Of a stretch of 64,000 bases of DNA, positions 46,212 to 53,287 are shown in pieces. The notes beneath the pieces are model-generated. The model saw only the letters and a program-made list of their open reading frames with translations, ran no database searches and was not told where the DNA came from. Positions within the stretch are counted from its first letter, which is position 1, and each line of letters opens with the position of its first letter. A program made the position numbers and the translations under genes. The stretch spans positions 4,208 to 68,207 of the forward strand of contig CAXHEX010000025.1 of NCBI GenBank assembly GCA_964016105.1, given 5' to 3'. Source of the DNA: Ketobacter sp964016105 (GTDB lineage Bacteria; Pseudomonadota; Gammaproteobacteria; Pseudomonadales; Ketobacteraceae).

Positions 46212-47192
46212 CTATGAATCTGAAACAGGACCCGCTACCACGGATTTGTCACCCGCTTCAATCTGTTCTGCGGTGTAGTTTATCAAACGCCGCAACCATT
46301 GATGCCCTGCGTTGGGGTGCAGCAATGGGCTCCAGGCCATTTTCAATTCGAACTCAGGGATGTAAAAAGGAGGATCTAGGGTTTTTAATTTGGGATTTTC
46401 CGCCTGCATACGGGCTATCTTACTGGGAAGCGTGGCCACCAAATCGTTATTTTGCGCCAATAACCCTGGCATCTGATAGTGACGGGTAAAAATAGAGATT
46501 CGACGTTTACTACCAATCCGTTCCAGCGCCTGATCAATCCACCCTAACCCACCGGACTTTTCCGGGTTCACTCCCACTCCCACTCCCATACCGGTTTTAC
46601 TCACCCAAATATGCTGTGCGTTCAAATAGCTTTTGAGATTAAAGCTACGGGCCACTGGGTTATCGCTGTTCACCAGACAACAAAAGCTATCTCTCCAAAG
46701 GGTAACCTGGTGGAACGACTGGGGAATCTCATTAAAACGGTTAATGGCCATATCAATGCGGCCCTGCTCCATATCCTGGAAACTCACATCACTGGGTGTC
46801 AATAAATCAAGAATGATATTGGGCGCTTCGCTTCGAATATGCTTAATCAGCGCCGGTATCAACGTGGCTTCAGCATAATCGCTTACCATAATGCGATAAA
46901 CGCGGTTACTGCTAAGGGGCTTGAACTCCTGTTTGGGTTCCAGCAAGTATTGGGTTTGCGCCAGTATCTCCCTTACCTTTGGCTGCAAGTCCAGAGCCCT
47001 TTCTGTGGGTTTCATTCCCTCACTGGAACGAATCAATAGGGGATCATTGAAGAGTTGCCTTAAGCGCTTTAGGCCATTACTCAAAGCAGGCTGAGTGATA
47101 CCTAGTTGCTCTGCCGCCCGGGTCACGTTCAACTCTCTCAGCAATACATCCAAATAAACCAGCAGATTCAGATCAACCTTTCCAATATTCAT
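46212..47192 (-). CDS. LysR-family transcriptional regulator
   Basis: The N-terminal winged HTH reads LNLLVYLDVLLRELNVTRAA and QLGITQPALSNGLKRLRQLF, followed by the periplasmic-binding-like effector domain. It resembles the NodD/LeuO/NahR subgroup, whose N-terminus is VDLNLL. The ATG at 47192 gives MNIGKVDLNLL and 326 residues; a TTG 22 codons upstream is less likely. The effector and targets are unknown. It follows the SpmA-SpmB fusion gene after 69 nt on the same strand. Confidence 0.9.
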   Translation of the reverse strand: MNIGKVDLNLLVYLDVLLRELNVTRAAEQLGITQPALSNGLKRLRQLFNDPLLIRSSEGMKPTERALDLQPKVREILAQTQYLLEPKQEFKPLSSNRVYRIMVSDYAEATLIPALIKHIRSEAPNIILDLLTPSDVSFQDMEQGRIDMAINRFNEIPQSFHQVTLWRDSFCCLVNSDNPVARSFNLKSYLNAQHIWVSKTGMGVGVGVNPEKSGGLGWIDQALERIGSKRRISIFTRHYQMPGLLAQNNDLVATLPSKIARMQAENPKLKTLDPPFYIPEFELKMAWSPLLHPNAGHQWLRRLINYTAEQIEAGDKSVVAGPVSDS

Positions 47193-47261
47193 TTTATTTA
47201 TGCATTCCAATTCACGATAAACATCATGAATTATGGCAAAAGCCCGCTCAGTTACCAACCT

Positions 47262-48485
47262 TTAGGTGAAAAACCACAGGCTCAATAACACGGCGGTGAA
47301 CATGCCCACCAAATCGCACAACAGACCACACCAGAGTGCATATCGTATTCGGGTGATACCCACCACGCCAAAATACACCGTGAGAACGTAGAATGTGGTC
47401 TCAGTGGAGCCCTGCATGGTGGCCGCCAACTTGGCCACAAAGCTGTCTACCCCGTGAGTGTTCATCACCTCCAACATCAAGGCCCTGGCGCCACTGCCGC
47501 TAAAAGGTTTCATCATGGCCACCGGAATGGCCTCTAGTACTTGCTGAGCGATGCCCTGGAGATTAAACAAAGCGGCTATACCTTCTAACAACAGACCCAA
47601 AGCACCGCTAGCACGTAACACGCCAATGGCCACCAGCATGGCTACCAGATAAGGAATAATTTGTATGGCGGTGGTGAAGCCTTCTTTCGCCCCTTCCACG
47701 AATTCCTCATATACGGCCACCCCTTTCCATAATCCCGCCGCCACAAAACCCACCATCACGGCGAGTAACAAACCGTTGGCCAACCATTGGGAGGTATGGG
47801 AAAGGTCACCGGCGGCAAGGGAGGTTAGCCAATAAATAAAGCTGGAAATCAAAAATGTAAAACCACCAAGATAGGCCAGGACAACCCAGTCGAAGCGGAT
47901 TTTCTGCAACAACATAACACTGATCAAACCCACCAATGTGGACGCGCTGGTGGCCAGTAAGATGGGAATAAACACCTCAGTGGGATCCGCTGCGCCCAAC
48001 TGGGCCCGGTACAAAAAGATGGTCACCGGCAGCAAGGTTACAGACGAGGTATTGAGCACTAAAAATAATATCTGGGCATCACTGGCTGTGTTGCGATTGG
48101 GGTTAAGCTGCTGCAGCAATTGCATGGCCTTTAACCCCAGAGGCGTAGCTGCGTTGTCCAAGCCAAGCATATTCGCCGCCAGGTTCATGGTAACAGCGCC
48201 ATGGGCTTCATGGCCCCGTGGAACAGAAGGCATAACGCGAGTAAAAAAGGGTTCTAAAAATTTGCTGAATACGCTGATGAGGTGGGCTTTCTCCGCTATG
48301 CGGAACAAACCCGACCAAAGTGCAAGCAACCCCACTAACCCAAAAGCAATTTCAACAGACAACTTGGCCATGGTGAATGTGGATTCCACCATCTGCTGGA
48401 AAATTTCCGCCTCACCGTTGAAAAACTGCAGCAACGCTACTGAGAATCCAACAACGAAAAACCCACCCCATATGTAATTTAGCAA
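47262..48485 (-). CDS. SpmA-SpmB fusion, nucleoside-recognition (Gate) domain membrane protein
   Basis: Two Gate-domain modules are fused. The first half (MLNYIWGGFFVVGFSVALLQ, with NLAANMLGLDNAATPLGLKA) matches spore maturation protein SpmA. The second half (IPYLVAMLVAIGVLRASGAL, with STETTFYVLTVYFGVVGI) matches SpmB. In non-sporulating proteobacteria the 407-residue fusion is common and its substrate is unknown. The start is TTG with GGAG 6 nt upstream, and no in-frame ATG is nearby. Confidence 0.87.
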   Translation of the reverse strand: MLNYIWGGFFVVGFSVALLQFFNGEAEIFQQMVESTFTMAKLSVEIAFGLVGLLALWSGLFRIAEKAHLISVFSKFLEPFFTRVMPSVPRGHEAHGAVTMNLAANMLGLDNAATPLGLKAMQLLQQLNPNRNTASDAQILFLVLNTSSVTLLPVTIFLYRAQLGAADPTEVFIPILLATSASTLVGLISVMLLQKIRFDWVVLAYLGGFTFLISSFIYWLTSLAAGDLSHTSQWLANGLLLAVMVGFVAAGLWKGVAVYEEFVEGAKEGFTTAIQIIPYLVAMLVAIGVLRASGALGLLLEGIAALFNLQGIAQQVLEAIPVAMMKPFSGSGARALMLEVMNTHGVDSFVAKLAATMQGSTETTFYVLTVYFGVVGITRIRYALWCGLLCDLVGMFTAVLLSLWFFT

Positions 48486-48508
48486 AAGCGACTCCGTAGA
48501 TTGGCGAG

Positions 48509-49273
48509 CTACTGAAGGTTCACCACATCCACTAGCTGCACGGCTTTATCTGCAGGTTTGCCCACCACGGTTTGTTGATCGGCATATTCGTATTCCGGCC
48601 GAGGCGCACTTCGATCAACGGTCATCTGGGCAAAATCAAATAGCTCTCTGTCAGCTAACTGGGAGAGTTTTATGTTTTGCATGGCATTAAAGATATGCTC
48701 AACACGGCCTGGTTGTTCCCTCTCCCACTGTTGTAGCATCTGCTTAATATTCTGCCGTTGCAGGTTTTCCTGGGAACCACACAGATTACAGGGAATGATG
48801 GGAAATTGTTTGTACTCAGAAAACGCCTGTATGTCTTTTTCACGACAATAGGCTAGAGGACGAATGACCACATTACGTTTGTCATCCGATAACAATTTCG
48901 GTGGCATTGCGGAAAGCCGGGAACCATAAAACATATTCAGAAATAGCGTTTCCACAATATCATCACGGTGATGGCCCAGGGCAATCTTGTTGGCGTTGAT
49001 TTCTTCCGCAAATGAATACAGAGTGCCTCGGCGGAGGCGAGAGCATAAACCACAGGTGGTGGCTCCCTCGGGTACTTTTTGTTTTACCACGGAGTAGGTG
49101 TCGCGATTGATAATGTAATATTCAATGCCCAAACTATCCAAGAACTCAGGCAGGACCTGTTCCGGAAACCCCGGTTGCTTTTGATCCATATTCACCGCCA
49201 CCAGATCAAACTTCACCGGCGCGCTTTTTTGTAGATTAAGAAGAATATCCAACATGGTGTAGGAATCCTTACC
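48509..49273 (-). pseudogene. ttcA: 5'-truncated ttcA (tRNA 2-thiocytidine synthase)
   Basis: The frame matches TtcA from GKDSYTMLDILLNLQKSAPV onward, including both CxxC pairs (TTCGLCSRLRRG and IIPCNLCGSQEN) that hold the Fe-S cluster. All residues before the second Gly of the PP-loop SGGKDS are gone. Upstream of codon GGT (49271-49273) the frame reads Gln, Ile, Ser, Phe and a stop at 49286-49288. About the first 40 codons of a normal TtcA, including the ATP-binding Ser-Gly-Gly, are missing, so the product cannot be active. An intact ttcA starts divergently at 49463. The junction looks like the end of an inserted element. The ATG at 49255 could still give a 248-residue remnant. Confidence 0.85.
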
Positions 49274-49294
49274 TTGTATGGAAAATCAACCAAA

Positions 49295-49387
49295 ACAAAA
49301 GCCTAAAAATTTATACAACCTATTGTTTTATATGCAGTTTTAACGGAATCCATCGAGAAGTATATTTACAGTTTATAGGCTTTTTGT
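49295..49387. repeat. Near-perfect 11-bp inverted repeat at the ttcA junction
   Basis: ACAAAAGCCTA (49295-49305) pairs with TAGGCTTTTTGT (49376-49387) apart from one extra T. The enclosed 70 nt are A+T-rich. It lies 22 nt beyond the point where ttcA homology stops and before the intact ttcA copy. It may mark an element end or a long RNA hairpin. Confidence 0.45.
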
Positions 49388-49462
49388 AAATGAAAAGCCA
49401 ATTTCCGAGGAAAACCAGCAGATTTTCAGGCAAAATACCCAATTTTTCGATATGACGACCAG

Positions 49463-50332
49463 ATGAGCAGTAAGAATTTCAACAAACTCCGCAAAATGAT
49501 CAACCGTGAGGTTGGTCGAGCCGTAATGGACTACTCCATGATCCAGGATGGCGACAGAATCATGGCCTGCCTGTCCGGTGGGGCTGACTCCTACACCATG
49601 CTCGACGCTTTACTGCACCTCCAAAAAGTTGCTCCAATCCAATTTAGCGTCATTGCCGTCAACCTCGACCAAAAGCAGCCCAATTTCCCTGAACATGTAC
49701 TTCCCAACTATCTGGAGGAATTAGGTGTCGAATATAAGATCATCGAGAAAGATACCTACTCCATCGTCAAGGACAAAATCCCCGAAGGTCAAAAAACCTG
49801 CTGGCTCTGTTCAAGAATGCGCCGGGGCATCCTCTACAACGCTGCTAATGCCCTTGGGGCCAATAAGGTTGCCCTAGGGCACCACGCGGATGACATAGTA
49901 GAGACCATGTTTCTGAATATGATTCATGGTGCCTCTCTCAAAGCCATGCCTCCAAAGCTGCTCAGTGACGATAAGCGCAATGTGGTGATCCGGCCATTGG
50001 CCTACTGCCGAGAAAGTGATATCAAGCGCTATGCTGCTGCTCGTGAATTCCCCATCATTCCCTGTAACCTCTGCGGTTCGCAGGAAAATTTGCAACGACA
50101 GGCCACAAAAGCCATGTTGAAGAATATGGAAAAGGAGCACCCTCAAGCTGTCTACAACATGCTCAAGGCGCTGACGAACGTAGCCCCCTCTCAACTGGCA
50201 GACAGAAACCTGTTCGATTTTAATAACCTTGAGGATCAGTTTATTAAGACTGATCCAACAGATTTTGTTGAGAAGGAAGATTCAAAAGAGACATCCCCTA
50301 ACAGTGACCAGATACTTTATGTTGAGCTATAA
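49463..50332 (+). CDS. ttcA: tRNA 2-thiocytidine synthase TtcA, intact second copy
   Basis: TtcA thiolates C32 of several tRNAs using an Fe-S cluster and ATP. The PP-loop is complete (CLSGGADSYTMLDALL), with Ala where the resident copy has Lys. The cluster cysteines are in KTCWLCSRMRRG and IIPCNLCGSQENLQRQ. At 289 residues it is full length. It is clearly diverged from the truncated copy (ALLHLQKVAPIQF versus ILLNLQKSAPVKF), so it is not a recent duplicate and was probably imported with the island. It may restore the function lost by the truncation. Confidence 0.95.
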   Translation: MSSKNFNKLRKMINREVGRAVMDYSMIQDGDRIMACLSGGADSYTMLDALLHLQKVAPIQFSVIAVNLDQKQPNFPEHVLPNYLEELGVEYKIIEKDTYSIVKDKIPEGQKTCWLCSRMRRGILYNAANALGANKVALGHHADDIVETMFLNMIHGASLKAMPPKLLSDDKRNVVIRPLAYCRESDIKRYAAAREFPIIPCNLCGSQENLQRQATKAMLKNMEKEHPQAVYNMLKALTNVAPSQLADRNLFDFNNLEDQFIKTDPTDFVEKEDSKETSPNSDQILYVEL

Positions 50333-50361
50333 ACCGAGATTAGCAGTTCGAGCCGCCCCCT

Positions 50362-50820
50362 ATGACCTCAACAGACTCTAAAAACACGAGCCCACTGGAA
50401 GCCATCTTTGAAAGTAGAGTCTTCGGGGCTCTAGAATTGTTTTCTCAGCCTACAACTGATGCACAACCAGCATCTCAAATTGTCTCTGAGGGCATCAATG
50501 GCTCGTACCTAATCAGGCTCAGTGAAGGTATTCCTCAAGAAATACTCGCCGCAACACTCGGCATCGAAGTTAACTGCCTGCCAAAGCTCTATAATCAGCA
50601 CCTGTCAAAGCTATATACGGGTAGAATCAATGGCCTAACTTTACTCTGGATAGGAATAAGAGCAGTATTTCGTGAAAACAACGACTCAGCCCTCGAATGG
50701 TTCAGAAGCCCGATACCTGCACTATCCGGTAATTCCCCACTAGAAATTGTCAACACCACTGACGGCCAAAGAGCAATCCAAAAAGCTCTAGATGCAATGC
50801 TCTCTGGAGATTTCACGTAA
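50362..50820 (+). CDS. Xre/MbcA/ParS-type antitoxin (DUF2384 C-terminus), orphan
   Basis: The C-terminal half shows the toxin-binding module: ALEWFRSPIPALSGNSPLEI followed by VNTTDGQRAIQKALDAMLSG. A helical DNA-binding-like region precedes it (IPQEILAATLGIEVNCLPKL). Such antitoxins normally sit directly upstream of a RES or COG5654 toxin gene. None follows here: the next 205 nt contain no gene and the next frame is on the other strand. It starts 30 nt after ttcA and may be co-transcribed with it. At 152 residues it is of normal length. Confidence 0.75.
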   Translation: MTSTDSKNTSPLEAIFESRVFGALELFSQPTTDAQPASQIVSEGINGSYLIRLSEGIPQEILAATLGIEVNCLPKLYNQHLSKLYTGRINGLTLLWIGIRAVFRENNDSALEWFRSPIPALSGNSPLEIVNTTDGQRAIQKALDAMLSGDFT

Positions 50821-51025
50821 AGCGATTGATGGATATTACGTTCTTTCGCATTTACTTTCTTATTTTTTCATTGCGCCCTTCAAGCCACCTGAGGTCAATG
50901 ATCCTCCCTGAAAACACCTAAATTTAGCGCACAGAATTCATAACCCTATAGCTTCACCCACACTAACCTGATCATAAATCAACCAGGCTATAAATGTTTG
51001 TAAGGAGTCGTAGTAGTAAATGCCG

Positions 51026-53269
51026 CTAACTCACCACATCAACCAAGCTTAAATAGTGATCACCATCTTTGGCTTCTAAGGCTTGCAAAACCTTACTTAC
51101 AATTTCTTTTGCAGAAGATATATAATCAGCATGCTGCACGGCACGATTAACTCCCTGTAGATGAGAGGCATCATTAGTAAATTTGTCAATCTCGCGGCGA
51201 TCAACCTCATCATCAATCAAAATACCCAATTTACCAGACCATCCGCCCCCTCCAGGCCTGCGGAATCCCAAGTAGGCTTCAAGCAGCTTTCTAAGTAAAA
51301 CTGGGGCAGTATAAGCTTCATGTAATGTAGGCATTTGGTTGTTTGCAAACTCGTATAGCATTGAAAATACAAACTGGTACTCTGATTTGAATTTTCTGAG
51401 CGAATCGGGCAAGCAAATTAGTTGACTGAATGGCTGACCTTCCATATCGCAGGACCGCTGAGTGTAATAACCTTGACACCCAGCCTTAAAATTCCGATTT
51501 ATTCCACCTTTTAGGCACTCATCCTTCAGCAGGTTAAAAAACTCTGAATTATGCGTAGAGATAAATAACTGCTTACAACGTTCTCGAAGTCTCTCCATGA
51601 TTAAGGCATAAACTGAATAGATATGATTTGAGTCAAGACTAGATATTGGATCATCTACAAAAACTATAGTGTTTTCTGTGGAATTTCCTGAGTCCTCTAG
51701 GGTAAGCAAGAAATAGCAAAAAGCTATGGCCGTACGCTCCCCTTCACTTAGATTCTTCGCCTTTTGATCGCCACGTCTAAATTCAAATTCACTTTCACTT
51801 AGTTGAATTGCCGATACATTACTACCGCTCAAGATAATTCCAATAAGATCGTTTAGACGTCCTACAGCAACAGAATATTGCTTTATCTGATCTTCCTTAT
51901 CTGCTATTCGTTCTGTAATAGCTGAGCTCAAATTACGAGCCAAACTCAGCTTATTATTTATACGTTCAAGATCTTTTTCCTCACCCTCAATATTATTATC
52001 AATATAGAACGTTGCAGCAGAATGGCGTTTGATCAACTCTTTCGCTTCGCCTCTAGTTACTTCCATATCAGAAATCTTCTGATTATGCTCTTCAAACAAG
52101 GCGCTGATTGAGGCACTAAATGACTCATAAGAAAATTCGGGTAAAAGATCAATCTTCTCAAAAGCCCTATCAGACAAAACCAACTCAGATTCAATTTTGG
52201 TTAATTTATCATTAAGGCAATCCAGTAGCTCATCGAAAACCTCTTTCACGGCAGTGATATATCCAGAGAGAGGCTGAATAAGATTCTCATACTGAACTCT
52301 GAGGCTATGAATCAATTCTCCCTGACGAGGCAATTGAGTACTCAGATCGATATTCTTAATATTGGTTATTTCAGTTTTAATTGTCTGCACAAGGGATTCA
52401 TACTCAGTGGAAAAATGCCCTTGCAGTAAAAGAACCCTATCCTGCGTAATTTCCTCACCGCAAAACCCACAATAGCTTTCCCCTTTATGAATTTCACGCC
52501 CCTCTCTAACCCATCTTTCTAATTCAGGATTATCCTTAAGCTTCTCAATAGCTCTATTTGAAGCAGTTTGCGCAATCAGTCCTTTCACTCGGCCAATTAA
52601 CTCTTCAACTTGAACTTCGGGTGCCTTAAAGGTCCTCTTCTCTGTAAATGACTCACTGCTGCTTGCTGTAGCTTTTAGTGCATCAAACTCATCATCGCTA
52701 AGAGCATGCTCTTCTACAGAATTTCCTATTTCGCGTATTATCTGATCTAAGCCAGATCGATTGAAATTTCTTTCCGAGACCAGCTCAGCGATAGCTCTTG
52801 CGCCATCCCTTTTGAGACCGTCATTTACTCTACGTTCCCATTCTGTTTTCTCATTCCTAAAACGACTCTTTACCCTCTCAACTCGTTCTTGATGCTTCTT
52901 TAGACGATCTATACGTTTGCGTAATTTATTGGCGTCATCACCCACAATAAACACCGCAGGGGCATTGTGTTCCTCTTGAAAGTTTCTCTCAATGAAATTG
53001 CGATTAAATACTCGGCAATTCAAAGGCTCATCTATAATATTTTGAGAATCAATAGTATGGCCATTGTCGTCTACTACAGAGAATCTTCCCCCCAATCCAC
53101 TTAGTGTTTCTGGCTTCTCCAAAACCCCAAAAATTCTGGACAAAGTCGTTTTTCCAGAATAATTCCAACCATAGATCAAGTTAAAATCACTAAATTCGGG
53201 CAGATCGGCAGACCAATCAAAAACTTTGTATATCCCTATGTCTCGAATAGACTGTATTCTTTTGATCAT
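51026..53269 (-). CDS. RloC/PrrC-like AAA_13 ATPase with zinc hook, predicted anticodon nuclease
   Basis: The ABC/SMC-like protein has Walker A GWNYSGKT (residues 34-41), long coiled coils, and a CGFC zinc-hook motif near residue 267. A second coiled coil, the ABC signature NLSEGERTAIAF and Walker B TIVFVDDPISSLDSNH (about residue 538) follow. RKLLE near residue 660 has the R-x3-E spacing of the PrrC/RloC nuclease, and NDASH supplies a His about 39 residues later. Known RloC enzymes excise the wobble nucleotide of tRNA when phage attack is sensed. Other AAA_13 proteins lack nuclease activity, so this is an informed prediction. It is the last gene of the defence operon, 18 nt after the helicase. 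Confidence 0.78.
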   Translation of the reverse strand: MIKRIQSIRDIGIYKVFDWSADLPEFSDFNLIYGWNYSGKTTLSRIFGVLEKPETLSGLGGRFSVVDDNGHTIDSQNIIDEPLNCRVFNRNFIERNFQEEHNAPAVFIVGDDANKLRKRIDRLKKHQERVERVKSRFRNEKTEWERRVNDGLKRDGARAIAELVSERNFNRSGLDQIIREIGNSVEEHALSDDEFDALKATASSSESFTEKRTFKAPEVQVEELIGRVKGLIAQTASNRAIEKLKDNPELERWVREGREIHKGESYCGFCGEEITQDRVLLLQGHFSTEYESLVQTIKTEITNIKNIDLSTQLPRQGELIHSLRVQYENLIQPLSGYITAVKEVFDELLDCLNDKLTKIESELVLSDRAFEKIDLLPEFSYESFSASISALFEEHNQKISDMEVTRGEAKELIKRHSAATFYIDNNIEGEEKDLERINNKLSLARNLSSAITERIADKEDQIKQYSVAVGRLNDLIGIILSGSNVSAIQLSESEFEFRRGDQKAKNLSEGERTAIAFCYFLLTLEDSGNSTENTIVFVDDPISSLDSNHIYSVYALIMERLRERCKQLFISTHNSEFFNLLKDECLKGGINRNFKAGCQGYYTQRSCDMEGQPFSQLICLPDSLRKFKSEYQFVFSMLYEFANNQMPTLHEAYTAPVLLRKLLEAYLGFRRPGGGGWSGKLGILIDDEVDRREIDKFTNDASHLQGVNRAVQHADYISSAKEIVSKVLQALEAKDGDHYLSLVDVVS

Positions 53270-53287
53270 ATTCCATCCATTGATATA

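Noticed and set aside
50821..51025. RES toxin gene partner for the DUF2384 antitoxin
   Set aside because: No frame of suitable length exists on either strand in this gap.
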